A stretch of DNA of 64,000 bases from Pseudomonas mediterranea CFBP 5447 (GCF_000774145.1 NZ_KN322986.1:310001-374000), one strand, 5' to 3'. Positions 52,287-61,277 are shown, counted from the stretch's first letter. Numbers and translations are program-made. The notes: generated from the sequence alone by a model not told the origin.

Positions 52287-52742
52287 TCAGGACATCCGGC
52301 TCAAACGCGTAAGGATCCGATCCAGCGCATTGGCAAACCCCTGCTTGTCCCGCTCGCTGTAAGCCGCAGGACCGCCGCCCATCTGCCCCTGCTCACGCAA
52401 ATCGGTGAACAGGTTGCGCACCGCCAGTCGATCGCCCATGTTCTGCGGGTTGAACTCCTTGCCGCGCGGGTCCAGGGCTGCGACGCCCTTCTTCACCAAC
52501 CGGTCGGCTAGGGGCACGTCGCTGCAGATCACCAGCTCACCCGGCCCCGCGTGCTCCACCAGATAATCATCCGCTGCATCGGGGCCGCTGGGGACCACGA
52601 TCAACTTGACGCAGGCCAGGCTGGGCTTGATCTGCGGCTGCCCAGCCACCAGCACGACCTCGAACTGGCGTTTCAAGGCGAACTTGACCACCAGTTCCTT
52701 CGCCGCCTTGGGACAGGCGTCAGCGTCGATCCAGACACGCAT
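52287..52742 (-). CDS. yaiI: YaiI/YqxD (DUF188, UPF0178) family protein
   Basis: A 151-residue DUF188 protein with the PIN-like acidic opening VWIDADACPKAAKELVVK, a VICSDVPLADRLVKKG middle and a GGGPAAYSERDKQGFANALDRIL close. The function is not settled; the fold suggests a nuclease-like or metal-binding role. Its ATG at 52742 shares a base with the stop of the FTR1 gene (TGATG), so it is the second gene of that unit. Confidence 0.9.
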   Translation of the reverse strand: MRVWIDADACPKAAKELVVKFALKRQFEVVLVAGQPQIKPSLACVKLIVVPSGPDAADDYLVEHAGPGELVICSDVPLADRLVKKGVAALDPRGKEFNPQNMGDRLAVRNLFTDLREQGQMGGGPAAYSERDKQGFANALDRILTRLSRMS

Positions 52743-54640
52743 CAGGAAACCTGGACCTTGCGCTTCTCCGCCATCCAACTACGGCCATACAACACGACAA
52801 TGGCCAGGATCGCGATCACTTGAGCGGTCAGCGAATAGGCATCGGCGTGAATACCCAGCCAATCGAAATCGAAGAACGCCACTGGGCGGGTGCCGAAAAT
52901 CCCGGCTTCCTGCAGGGCCTTTACGCCATGTCCGGCGAAGACCACCGACAGCGCACACAGCAATGCGGCGTTGATGCTGAAGAACAGCGCCAACGGCAGT
53001 CGTGCCGAACCGCGCAGGATCACCCAGGCCAGTCCGACCAGCAGCACCAGTGCCGTCGCGCCACCGGCCAGCACCGCGTCATGCCCGGCGGGACCGGCTT
53101 GCAGCCACAGGGTTTCGTAGAACAGGATCACTTCGAACAGTTCGCGATAGACCGAGAAGAACGCCAGTACGGCGAAGCCGAAACGGCCACCGCCGCCGAC
53201 CAGGCTGCTCTTGATGTAATCCTGCCAGGCCGCCGCGTGACGGCGGTCGTGCATCCACACACCCAACCACAGCACCATCACACTGGCGAACAACGCCGTT
53301 GCACCTTCCAGCAATTCACGCTGGGAACCGCTGACGTCGATCACATAGGCTGCCAGACCCCAAGTCGCCAGGCCGGCCAGTAGCGCCAGGCCCCAACCCG
53401 CGTTGACGCTGCGAACCGCCGACTCCTGGCCGGTGTTGCGCAGGAACGCCAGGATCGCCGCCAGCACCAGGATCGCTTCCAGCCCTTCGCGCAACAGAAT
53501 CAGCAAACCGGAGATGTAACTCAGCGACCAGCTCAGGCCATCCCCGCCCAACAGCCCCGCCGACGCCTTCAGCTTGGCCTTGGCCGCATCCAGGCGCTGT
53601 TCGGCCTGCTCCACCGGCAAGCCGTCCTGCAGCGACTGACGATAAGCCATCAGGGCCTTTTCGGTGTCCTTGCGCACAGTGGCATCGACGTTATCCAACG
53701 AGCTTTCCACCAGCTCGAAGCCTTCCAGATAGGCCGCTACCGACAGGTCATAGGCCTGGTCATGATCACCGGCACGATAGGCCGCGATGCTTTTATCCAG
53801 GGTGGCGGCGGTGTAGTCGAGCAACTGCGCCGGGCCACGCTGCACTTGTGGCGGCTGGGCACGCTGGGCGCGGAACGTGGCGGCCGCGGCGGGGCCTTGG
53901 GCCGCCAGCACTTCAGCCGGGGTCTGGCGGGCCAGGTCGGCGAGGTTGAAGGTCTGTTCGCTTTTGGCCGCCGCCGGGTCGGCACTGAAACCGGCGATGT
54001 AGGTAGCCAGGTCCCAGCGCTGACGCTCATCGAGCTGATCGGCGAAGGCCGGCATGTCGGTGCCTTCGATGCCCATGCCGAGGGTGTTGTAGATCGCGTA
54101 GAGGCTCAGGTGGTCGAGACGCTGGCCATCACGCAGGTTGGACGGTGCCGGCACCAGGCCGACGCCGGCAGGGCCGTCGCCGGCGCCGCTGTCACCGTGG
54201 CACACCGAGCAATTCTGGGCGTACAGCGGCGCACCGCGGGTCGGGTCCGGGGTAATGACCGGCGCCTGGCTGACTTCATAGGCCACCGCCAGCTTCGCCC
54301 CCAGTTGACGTGCCAGGCGGGCGACGTCGCCGCCGTCCTGATGCTGGGTGATCGCTTGACGCAAGGCGCTGATGCCCTGCGTGAGCTCCGCCTTTTCCGG
54401 CTTGGCCGGCAGAGCAACGACCAGCCCTTCCAACACCTGGGTAAATTCCAGCTGCTCGCGGTACTCGGACTCGTCTATGACCTTGCCCGCGTCGACGGTT
54501 TCCGGGTAATCCGCCCCGATGTAATCCAGCAAGTGCAACGCCTGGGGAGCGCCTTCGACGGTGTTGGCCAGCAATGGGTTGCTGCACAGGGCAAGCAACG
54601 GCAATGCAAGCCAGGCCAGAAAACGAAGCGGGGCAATCAT
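52742..54640 (-). CDS. Cytochrome c-FTR1 fusion, iron permease
   Basis: A 632-residue protein. A signal peptide (1-25) is followed by a c-type cytochrome with haem motif CSVCH (Cys144, Cys147, His148) and Met in GTDMPAFADQ, then a helical periplasmic spacer (about 260-360), then an FTR1 permease of seven helices with the iron-binding REGLE (384-388) and RELFE (499-503) motifs. FTR1 domains import ferric iron made by an oxidase. The fused haem domain suggests an electron-transfer step at uptake. YaiI is coupled downstream. No EfeB-type peroxidase or EfeO is adjacent. Confidence 0.93.
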   Translation of the reverse strand: MIAPLRFLAWLALPLLALCSNPLLANTVEGAPQALHLLDYIGADYPETVDAGKVIDESEYREQLEFTQVLEGLVVALPAKPEKAELTQGISALRQAITQHQDGGDVARLARQLGAKLAVAYEVSQAPVITPDPTRGAPLYAQNCSVCHGDSGAGDGPAGVGLVPAPSNLRDGQRLDHLSLYAIYNTLGMGIEGTDMPAFADQLDERQRWDLATYIAGFSADPAAAKSEQTFNLADLARQTPAEVLAAQGPAAAATFRAQRAQPPQVQRGPAQLLDYTAATLDKSIAAYRAGDHDQAYDLSVAAYLEGFELVESSLDNVDATVRKDTEKALMAYRQSLQDGLPVEQAEQRLDAAKAKLKASAGLLGGDGLSWSLSYISGLLILLREGLEAILVLAAILAFLRNTGQESAVRSVNAGWGLALLAGLATWGLAAYVIDVSGSQRELLEGATALFASVMVLWLGVWMHDRRHAAAWQDYIKSSLVGGGGRFGFAVLAFFSVYRELFEVILFYETLWLQAGPAGHDAVLAGGATALVLLVGLAWVILRGSARLPLALFFSINAALLCALSVVFAGHGVKALQEAGIFGTRPVAFFDFDWLGIHADAYSLTAQVIAILAIVVLYGRSWMAEKRKVQVS

Positions 54641-54814
54641 GAATGACTCTCAATTGGAAATAAGAAGTAACACATTGTTCACTTACCCAGCCTTTGGCTC
54701 AAGAGCGAATGTGCTGCGGTGGCACATTTTCATCGGATTTTCATGCTTTGGAAGTGATGTCACAAAAACAGCATTTAGAGATTGAAAAGCCATTACACGG
54801 CCAGCAGCCATGGC
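54641..54814. other. Intergenic region upstream of the FTR1 gene
   Basis: About 170 bases without a gene, holding the minus-strand FTR1 promoter. It is AT-rich at 54650-54690. No convincing Fur site was found. The plus-strand promoter of the envelope module begins at its right end. Confidence 0.35.
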
Positions 54815-54847
54815 TATAATCGCGCCGCCTTCTTATAAGAAGTCGGC
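54815..54847 (+). promoter_or_regulatory. Promoter and near-perfect palindrome upstream of the envelope module
   Basis: A perfect -10 hexamer TATAAT lies at 54815-54820. Directly downstream is a 24-base palindrome (54824-54847): GCCG-C-CTTCTTATAAGAAG-T-CGGC, with a perfect 14-base centre and one mismatch in the arms. In this position it would overlap the transcription start, as an operator or a 5' mRNA hairpin. The -35 match is weak. Confidence 0.5.
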
Positions 54848-54946
54848 ATAAAAGCTCCTCTGGTTATGAGGAACCGATAGCGTCCCGACGCCATCCGTGG
54901 ATCGACCCAGCCCGGCCCGCCCATCTGGCTGTTACTCAGGGAAGAA

Positions 54947-56350
54947 ATGTTCATGGCCTCCCGTGCCGTTTTTTCGGTCGCCCTCGGTGCGATCACCTTG
55001 TTGTCCGGCTGCTCGGTTTTTCGTAACTACGACAGTGAACTGACCCAGACCAATCAACAGCTGGCGTCCGGCAATGTCGACGCCGCGTTGACCCTGCTGG
55101 AAAAGAACAACACCGGTCAAGACCGGGATCTGCTGTATTACTTTGAAAAAGGCGAGCTGCTGCGGGCCAAAGGCGATCTGTCCGGCAGCCAGACGGCCTG
55201 GACCAGCGCTGATCGGCAGGTCGGCCAGTGGGAAGACGCAGTCAAGCTCGACACCGCCAAGTACCTGGCACAGTTCGGCAGTTTCCTGGTCAACGATAAA
55301 GTCCGGCGCTACGAGGGCTACGATTACGAAAAGGTCATGCTGACCACGCAGATGGCCCTGAATCTGCTGGCCGTGAACGATTTCGGCGGTGCCCGGACCC
55401 AGATCAAGAAGACCCACGAACGCGAAGCGGTGATTGCCGATCTGCGCGACAAGGAATACCTCAAGCGCGAGGAAGAGGCCGAGCAACAAGGGGTCAAGAC
55501 CGAGTACAAAGACCTTCAGGGTTACCCGGTGGCGAGCCTCGACGCTCCGGAAGTGGTGGGTCTGAAGAACAGCTACCAGAGCGCGTTCAGCCATTACCTG
55601 GCCGGTTTCGTCTACGAAGCCCTGGGGGAAAAAGACCTGGCTGCACCGGGCTATCGCAAGGCTGCCGAGCTGCGCCCGAACACTCCCTTGCTGGAACAGG
55701 CCCTGCTCAACCTGGACAAGCCTGCCGCCAAGAACGATGACAGCGATATCCTGATCGTAGTGCAAAGCGGCCTGGCGCCGTCCCGTGACTCGATCCGCAT
55801 CCCCCTGCCGCTGCCCATCAGCGGCCATCTCGTCATCACGCCGCTGTCGTTCCCGGTGATCAAGCCTGACACCTCCACCGCGTCCTTCGCCCAGATCGGT
55901 GTCGACGGCCGCCAGATGGACCTGACCCAGCTCAACAGCACCACCGCCATGTCCCGCCGCGCCCTGCGCGACGACATGCCCGGCATCATCCTGCGCACCA
56001 CCGTGCGAGCCGTCACCCGTGGCGTGGCGCAAAAGCAGATCAACGACACCAACCCGTTGGCCGGCCTGGCCGTGGGTCTCACCTCGGCGGTGCTCGAAGG
56101 CGCCGATACCCGGACCTGGCGCACCCTGCCGGACTACACCCAAGTGGTGCGCCTGCGCCTGAAGAAGGGTGAACACCAGGTCACCCTGCCCAACGCGGTA
56201 GGCGGTTCGGTGGTCAAGGTGCTCGTCGACCAGCGCTACCAGGTGGTCACCTTACGGGCCGTCGGCAATCAGGTCTTTACCGGTGGCCTGGCCGCCCAGG
56301 TGATGCCGAGTGCCAATCCGACCGCCGTCGCCAGCCTCAAACAACCTTAA
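54947..56350 (+). CDS. COG3014-family lipoprotein
   Basis: A 467-residue protein. The signal peptide ends in a lipobox LLSGC with Cys22, so it is lipidated. The body is helical at first (SELTQTNQQLASGNVDAALTLLEKNN, TPR-like spacing) and then mixed beta (SDILIVVQSGLAPSRDSIRIPLPLP). COG3014 is widespread in gamma-proteobacteria and its function is unknown. It is the first of four same-strand envelope genes, 18 bases before the next. A second ATG at 54953 is also possible. AGGGAAG precedes the start. Confidence 0.85.
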   Translation: MFMASRAVFSVALGAITLLSGCSVFRNYDSELTQTNQQLASGNVDAALTLLEKNNTGQDRDLLYYFEKGELLRAKGDLSGSQTAWTSADRQVGQWEDAVKLDTAKYLAQFGSFLVNDKVRRYEGYDYEKVMLTTQMALNLLAVNDFGGARTQIKKTHEREAVIADLRDKEYLKREEEAEQQGVKTEYKDLQGYPVASLDAPEVVGLKNSYQSAFSHYLAGFVYEALGEKDLAAPGYRKAAELRPNTPLLEQALLNLDKPAAKNDDSDILIVVQSGLAPSRDSIRIPLPLPISGHLVITPLSFPVIKPDTSTASFAQIGVDGRQMDLTQLNSTTAMSRRALRDDMPGIILRTTVRAVTRGVAQKQINDTNPLAGLAVGLTSAVLEGADTRTWRTLPDYTQVVRLRLKKGEHQVTLPNAVGGSVVKVLVDQRYQVVTLRAVGNQVFTGGLAAQVMPSANPTAVASLKQP

Positions 56351-56368
56351 GAACGGAGTCTTGTTCAC

Positions 56369-56740
56369 ATGCGTTTAATACTGATCGCCGTCGCTGCCCT
56401 GGCCTTGCTGGCCGGCTGCGCCACCCCGCCACCCCCGGAGCCGGGCAGCGCCGCCAGCAAGGTCGTGGCGATGGGCAAGACAAAGAACATCGTGGTTGGC
56501 GCCATGCGCGTGGCCCGGGAAAACGGCTACATGACTGTCAATGTGCAGCTGAGCAACACCAGCTACAACAACAAGACCATGTACTACCGCTTTGCCTGGC
56601 TGGGGCCTGAAGGCTTTCCGATTGCCGAAGAGGAAACCTGGAAGAGCCTGACGCTGTACGGCGAACAGACCAGCTTCCTGCCGGCCATCGCGCCGACACC
56701 CAAGGCCGTGGACTTCCGGTTGGAAATCAATACGCCTTGA
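56369..56740 (+). CDS. ycfL: YcfL family (DUF1425) lipoprotein
   Basis: A 123-residue protein. The lipobox LLAGC gives lipidated Cys17, then a Pro-rich linker and a ~95-residue beta domain (GYMTVNVQLSNTSYNNKTMYYRFAWLGPEGFPI) of DUF1425. In E. coli ycfL lies next to lpoB, as here. Its role is unknown; it may be an outer-membrane factor. GAACGGAG lies before the ATG. Confidence 0.88.
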   Translation: MRLILIAVAALALLAGCATPPPPEPGSAASKVVAMGKTKNIVVGAMRVARENGYMTVNVQLSNTSYNNKTMYYRFAWLGPEGFPIAEEETWKSLTLYGEQTSFLPAIAPTPKAVDFRLEINTP

Positions 56741-56777
56741 GCCTGATTCCGATCAGTGATGGCTGTGACCTGCAGCC

Positions 56778-56837
56778 TGTGGCGAGGGAGCTTGCTCCCG
56801 CTCGGTTGCGCAGCGACCGCAAGTTCCCTCGCCACAG
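56778..56837. repeat. REP-type palindrome, family B, locus 5
   Basis: GTGGCGAGGGAGCTTGCTCC and the inverse GTTCCCTCGCCAC bound a short element with GTTGCGCAGCGACCGC inside. It lies within the envelope operon, between ycfL and lpoB. Confidence 0.8.
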
Positions 56838-56911
56838 GGATATTCAATGCAGGCTCCGTTACCGATCGACATTGCGCCTGACCCTATTTCATTCCGTTTT
56901 CGAGAGCCCCC

Positions 56912-57499
56912 ATGTTCCTACGCATTTCATCCCTTGCCCTCGCCGCCCTGCTGGTCAGCGGTTGCGCCAACAATTCCCCGATACTGGGCAACAAGAACAT
57001 TACCTATGGCGACACCAAGGCCGTGGAAACCGTGACCAACGAGTTCGGCTCCACCGACCTGCAGATGATCGCCGAGGCCATGACCCGCTCCCTGGCCCAG
57101 TCCGGCGTCTTGCACGGTCGCCCGGTGGTCCAGGTCTATGACGTGAAGAACAAGACCAGCGAGTACATCGACACCCGCGAAATCACCACCAGCATCAAGA
57201 CCCAGTTGATGAAGACCGGCGCGGCGCGCTTTGCCAGCGACAACAACGCCATGGACAGCCAGGTCGACCAGCTCAAGCTGCAGAACCAGAGCGGCCTGTA
57301 CAAGAAGAGCACCGTGGCCAAGACCGGCAACATGATCGCCGCCAAGTACCGCATCGAGGGCTCCATCAGCTCGATCGTCAAGCGCAGCAGCGACTACAAG
57401 GACGTCTTCTACAAATTCAGCCTGCAATTGATCGACGTCGAAAGCGGTCTGGCCGAGTGGATGGACGAAAAAGAAATCCGCAAGACCACGGAGCGCTAA
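56912..57499 (+). CDS. lpoB: Penicillin-binding protein activator LpoB
   Basis: A 195-residue lipoprotein. The lipobox LLVSGC gives Cys18. The mature domain has the LpoB family segments (STDLQMIAEAMTRSLAQSGVL; RPVVQVYDVKNKTSEYIDTREITTSIKTQLMKTGAARF; YRIEGSISSIVK). In E. coli, LpoB spans the periplasm to activate PBP1b. Pseudomonads also have an unrelated LpoP, so the partner here is unproven. It follows a REP element after ycfL and is 3 bases before the next gene. Confidence 0.9.
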   Translation: MFLRISSLALAALLVSGCANNSPILGNKNITYGDTKAVETVTNEFGSTDLQMIAEAMTRSLAQSGVLHGRPVVQVYDVKNKTSEYIDTREITTSIKTQLMKTGAARFASDNNAMDSQVDQLKLQNQSGLYKKSTVAKTGNMIAAKYRIEGSISSIVKRSSDYKDVFYKFSLQLIDVESGLAEWMDEKEIRKTTER

Positions 57500-57502
57500 G
57501 CC

Positions 57503-58246
57503 ATGCGCACATGGATAGGCATCATGGCCCTGGCCTGTGCGTTCGGCACGCAGGCGGCCCCCAAAGTCGCCGTTACCGACCTGGCGTACCAACAGCGGGT
57601 GGAGGAATACATCCATACCGTTTCGGCCCAGAGCAACTTCCAGGCGAACACCTACAGCGCCAGCGCGTCGTCGAGCTACGACGAAATGGAAGCCACCAGC
57701 AGTTACATCGAGCAGGGCGAACTGCGCAAGTTCACTGGAGACATCAAGGGTGAGATCCTGCGCAGCGGCATGTTCCAGCTGGTACAGGGCACCCCTCATA
57801 CCGAGTCTTCCACCGGTGACGTCTACGATGTGATCAAGCGCATCAAGGCCGGACGTTTCAAGGGTGCCGACTACGTGCTGTTCGGCACGGTATCGGACAT
57901 CGACTTCACCCGCGACATCAATGAACTGGCCAACACCGACAGCTACTCGGCGGTGCTTGGGCTGACCCTGGTGGCCGACTTCAGCCTGATCAACACCCGG
58001 ACCTTCGAAATCACCTCGGCGTTCACCGCCATGGGCGAGGGCCAGGACACCAAATTGCTGAATCACCGGGACGCGCGCATCAGCCTCAACCGCCCCCGCG
58101 TGGTACGCGACGTGTCCAAGGCCTTGGGCGAAGACGTGGCACGACAACTGAGCGAACAGCTCGGCGGCCCAGGCCATGAGCTACCCGGAGAGCCGGTACC
58201 GCGCAACAATCTGCCACGGGACACCGCACCGGTGATCCTGCGCTAA
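57503..58246 (+). CDS. CsgG/LpoB-fold exported protein, function unknown
   Basis: A 247-residue protein. A signal peptide (about 1-18, cleaved in GTQAAPK) lacks a lipobox Cys, unlike its neighbours. The body follows the alpha/beta pattern of CsgG/LpoB/TolB-N domains: PKVAVTDLAYQQRV, LRSGMFQLVQG, GADYVLFGTVSDIDFTRDI, SLINTRTFEITSAF. The C-terminal tail is Pro/Arg-rich. It starts 3 bases after lpoB, so it is in the same operon. Its TAA stop overlaps the TAG stop of the convergent lipase gene. The precise role is unknown. Confidence 0.65.
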   Translation: MRTWIGIMALACAFGTQAAPKVAVTDLAYQQRVEEYIHTVSAQSNFQANTYSASASSSYDEMEATSSYIEQGELRKFTGDIKGEILRSGMFQLVQGTPHTESSTGDVYDVIKRIKAGRFKGADYVLFGTVSDIDFTRDINELANTDSYSAVLGLTLVADFSLINTRTFEITSAFTAMGEGQDTKLLNHRDARISLNRPRVVRDVSKALGEDVARQLSEQLGGPGHELPGEPVPRNNLPRDTAPVILR

Positions 58247-60768
58247 GCACCGGAGCCCCTGCCTCCCGGACCCGGGACAGGGGCGCCTGTGGCGTCATCA
58301 CGCGCCTGCCTGAGCCGTCCCAACCAGCCACCCTCCGGCTTCTTCACCGATTGAATCGCATCCATCAGCGGCTGCCACCCGCGGCCATCCGCCGTTTGTT
58401 CATTCAGCGGTGTCGGAGGCGGTAAGGCCTGTGCCAGCTTCAGGACATTGCCGATTTTCCGCGTGTAGACACGAACCTCATCGAGCCCCTCGACCAACGG
58501 CAGGACAATACCGGTGGCGCTATCAAAGGCCTCGATCGTCGGAACGACGCCAAGCTTGCCACGGAGCGCCGGGACGCCGAGCCCCGGCATCAGCAGGCCC
58601 ACCAACAGCCGTGGATCGCGGCGGCTGACACTCAGGCCGACCCCGGCGAGCACCACGGCCACGCCAATGACCTGCCCGGCCGTTGCCAACAGCGACAGGC
58701 ATTTATTGGATTCGTCATCGAAGAAAATCGCCCGATACCGAAAGTAGTCACTGAATACCTCCCGCTCGTCCAGGGCTGCATTCATGAACCAGGCACGAGA
58801 ATCGTGGACATGCTCATCGAACAACCGCATCAGCTCCCACGCCTCATCATCGCGAGGCACAAGGTCCTCACCGAACCAACGCGCTACTTCCCGATTGCCG
58901 GCCCGGCGCAGGTCACGGTATTCCTCGGCCTCATCCTGCTCGTTGAGCAAGTACACCAGGCCGCCTACCGAGGCATTGATGAGCCGGCCTTGACTCAGGC
59001 CTGAACCGAAGGGATTCAGCTCCCACTCAGGCACGTAGTCGCGGCGGAAATCCAGCATGGCGCCCTGCAGCTGATGTTGATCCAGGCTCGGTTCGAATGT
59101 TTTGGCCGTATTGAGCGCGATCTCGCCCACTCCGGTTCGTTGTTCGTATGCACGCTTCAGGGCCAAGTGGCTTTCATGATCAGCGGGTACGGCGCAAGGC
59201 TCCTTGCCGGCACGCAGGGCAGTGTCTTCCTCTCGTTGTCGCCGGTGCAGCGCGGCAAAGGCCGAACGTTCCTCTTCACTCATGTCCTTGCCCTGCACAT
59301 GGGCCCAGGCCGAGGTCGTACGAAAGAGAAAATTGGCATAGCGGTTGATTCGCCATCCAGTGATCAAGCCGGCTTCCCGGGCCATCACCTCCTCAAGCGG
59401 CCCATTGTCCTGGGCATCGAGCCAGATGTTGAAGCGACGGATCAGCGTTGGGGAGATGTCGAACGCGTCGTACGTCCCACCCTCCATGACCAACCACGGC
59501 CAGCGCTCTTTCTGTTCCTCGCTGAGGGCATCGGCCGGTGCCTGCAAGGGGGCGCCGACCTGATAGGCCTCATGAAACATGTGCTGCAGGGGCAACTGGG
59601 ATAACAGCTCGTGATTGCCTCCCAATGCCTTGCCCTGGTCACCCGGCGGATACCCCCCGCCGACATCCGAATGCACACCCGGATAGAGGTATTCAAATGT
59701 GCCCGCGCGATAGGTGGAGGAACAATCGGGGTCGCCGGGGTCGGCTTTTCGACGGATCGAATCCAGGGGAAAACTGCCCCGCTGCTCATGGGCTGCGACC
59801 AGGTGCACACAGCGCTCCAGGAATACCTGCGACTCGGGCAGCCGCAACGAACCGTCAGCCCAGCCCATGTGTCCGCTGACAAAAGGCGCCAGGTAGGCCA
59901 TGCCCACCGAGGCCACCGTGTCGAACAGGCCGAGGAATCCGATGCTGATGGGCACACCGGCGAACAGGTAGCAGGTTTCGCCGTTCACCTCGACTTCGGT
60001 CAGTTGATGCAACCACTGGGTAAATGCCCGGGCCTGGGCGGCGCCACGGGAGAAGCCATAGACATACAGGCGCAGGGCATTGATCCGAGGGATCGAGCGA
60101 CTGGCGTGCAAACGCTCCACGGTCTCGCGCAAAGCTATCAATGGCCCTTCCAGGGCAGCACGCCTACGCGCTTGCCCGGTATTGAGTGCATCGCCGAAGC
60201 AGCTGCCCATCTGCCGGACCCAGGCAAAGGCCTGCGCCGGATCCAGGTGCGACTCGCCACAGTGGCGACGCAAGGCATCGATCAGCCGCGTCAGGCCCCA
60301 GTTGATGCGATTTTCTCCACCGCGAGCCGCCACCAGCCCCATGGCGTCAGGTTCAAACTCACCGACTTCGGGAAACTCGGTACCGACGCCCTGCATGTAA
60401 TAGGCATAGAAACCCGCCTCATTGGCCCGGCTTTGCTCCGAACCGGCGCCGCCACCCAGGCTGGCGTGATACAGGCGCGCCACGTTGCTGGTGGTCGGCG
60501 GGGTGTTCCGCTTGTCTGTGGGTTCATGGTTATTGGTGCCGTCAAAACACAACGTGATATGCAATACGTCCATGCAGGGCGGGCCGGAATAGGGAACGTT
60601 CGCCGCCCTGCAAGCCGTCCTGGAAATTTCCGCGGCTTCAATCAGCGCTCTCTGCTGTTCAACCTGATTGCGCAGAACGTCTTCAGGCGTTCGCGGCAAC
60701 ATGCCCTCTTGGGTAAAGAATGGCGTGGCCGCCAGGGCCTGTGACGCGTTTTTCATGGTATCGGGCAT
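58243..60768 (-). CDS. tle1: T6SS phospholipase effector, Tle1 type (DUF2235)
   Basis: An 841-residue DUF2235 lipase. The nucleophile elbow GFSRG has Ser240; GVHSDVGGGYP near 364-374 gives a probable catalytic Asp368, and His396 or His399 in LQHMFHEAY are candidate third members (inference). The C-terminal half holds hydrophobic segments (LLATAGQVIGVAVVLAGVGL; LLVGLLMPGLGVPAL) that may enter membranes. Tle1 proteins, such as PA3290 of P. aeruginosa, are delivered into target cells by T6SS. It is the last gene of the vgrG-DUF4123-DUF3304-tle1 cluster, overlapping the lipoprotein gene by 16 bases. GGAGG lies 10 bases before the ATG. Confidence 0.88.
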   Translation of the reverse strand: MPDTMKNASQALAATPFFTQEGMLPRTPEDVLRNQVEQQRALIEAAEISRTACRAANVPYSGPPCMDVLHITLCFDGTNNHEPTDKRNTPPTTSNVARLYHASLGGGAGSEQSRANEAGFYAYYMQGVGTEFPEVGEFEPDAMGLVAARGGENRINWGLTRLIDALRRHCGESHLDPAQAFAWVRQMGSCFGDALNTGQARRRAALEGPLIALRETVERLHASRSIPRINALRLYVYGFSRGAAQARAFTQWLHQLTEVEVNGETCYLFAGVPISIGFLGLFDTVASVGMAYLAPFVSGHMGWADGSLRLPESQVFLERCVHLVAAHEQRGSFPLDSIRRKADPGDPDCSSTYRAGTFEYLYPGVHSDVGGGYPPGDQGKALGGNHELLSQLPLQHMFHEAYQVGAPLQAPADALSEEQKERWPWLVMEGGTYDAFDISPTLIRRFNIWLDAQDNGPLEEVMAREAGLITGWRINRYANFLFRTTSAWAHVQGKDMSEEERSAFAALHRRQREEDTALRAGKEPCAVPADHESHLALKRAYEQRTGVGEIALNTAKTFEPSLDQHQLQGAMLDFRRDYVPEWELNPFGSGLSQGRLINASVGGLVYLLNEQDEAEEYRDLRRAGNREVARWFGEDLVPRDDEAWELMRLFDEHVHDSRAWFMNAALDEREVFSDYFRYRAIFFDDESNKCLSLLATAGQVIGVAVVLAGVGLSVSRRDPRLLVGLLMPGLGVPALRGKLGVVPTIEAFDSATGIVLPLVEGLDEVRVYTRKIGNVLKLAQALPPPTPLNEQTADGRGWQPLMDAIQSVKKPEGGWLGRLRQARDDATGAPVPGPGGRGSGA

Positions 60769-61277
60769 GGCGACAGCGCCTCCTCCATCCTGCGGGGGAA
60801 ACCGAAGGGATAACCGGGCTTGCCCGGCAAAATCGCCACTGCGGACACAGCCACTCGATCACAAGGCAGGAAATGCACGTCAACCACCCCAAGCCGCTCG
60901 TAGGGGGCCACCTCAGCCCAGACGCTGTGCCGGCTGTAGCCGACCCGATGGGCTTTCATCCGCGTCCGCCATTCATCGGTGTGCCGTCGCTCCGGCCAAC
61001 CGCCATAAGCGTGGGGCGCCGGATCCTTCTCCCACTCCACCAACACCTTCAGTCCCGGACGCCATCGAGCGGGCATCCCGACGCAACAGTTCTGCTTGCC
61101 GCCACCGCCATAAGGCCCGATGCCCGGCCCACCGTTGCGGTTGACGCTGAAGTGATGGATGGCCGCCGAAGTGTGGTTATAGCCTTCGATGGGCGTACCG
61201 ATCAGGCTGGTTTGCGCAGGCATACAACCGCAAAGAGCACTGACGAGCGACAACCTCCATGTCCCTGGACACGTCAT
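60753..61277 (-). CDS. DUF3304 lipoprotein, probable Tle1 immunity protein
   Basis: A 174-residue protein. The N-terminus is a lipoprotein signal (WRLSLVSALCGC, lipidated Cys18 by position). The DUF3304 domain follows (PIEGYNHTSAAIHHFSVN; GGKQNCCVGMPARWRPGLKVLVEW; CDRVAVSAV). DUF3304 lipoproteins next to Tle1 act as periplasmic immunity proteins (Tli1) in P. aeruginosa. It overlaps the DUF4123 gene by 4 bases (ATGA) and the lipase gene by 16 bases, so its supply is coupled to the effector. Longer in-frame starts run back through the DUF4123 gene and are unlikely. Confidence 0.85.
   Translation of the reverse strand: MTCPGTWRLSLVSALCGCMPAQTSLIGTPIEGYNHTSAAIHHFSVNRNGGPGIGPYGGGGKQNCCVGMPARWRPGLKVLVEWEKDPAPHAYGGWPERRHTDEWRTRMKAHRVGYSRHSVWAEVAPYERLGVVDVHFLPCDRVAVSAVAILPGKPGYPFGFPRRMEEALSPCPIP

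Noticed and set aside
54641..54730. Fur box before the FTR1 gene
   Set aside because: AT-rich, but no segment matched the 19-base consensus well enough to report.
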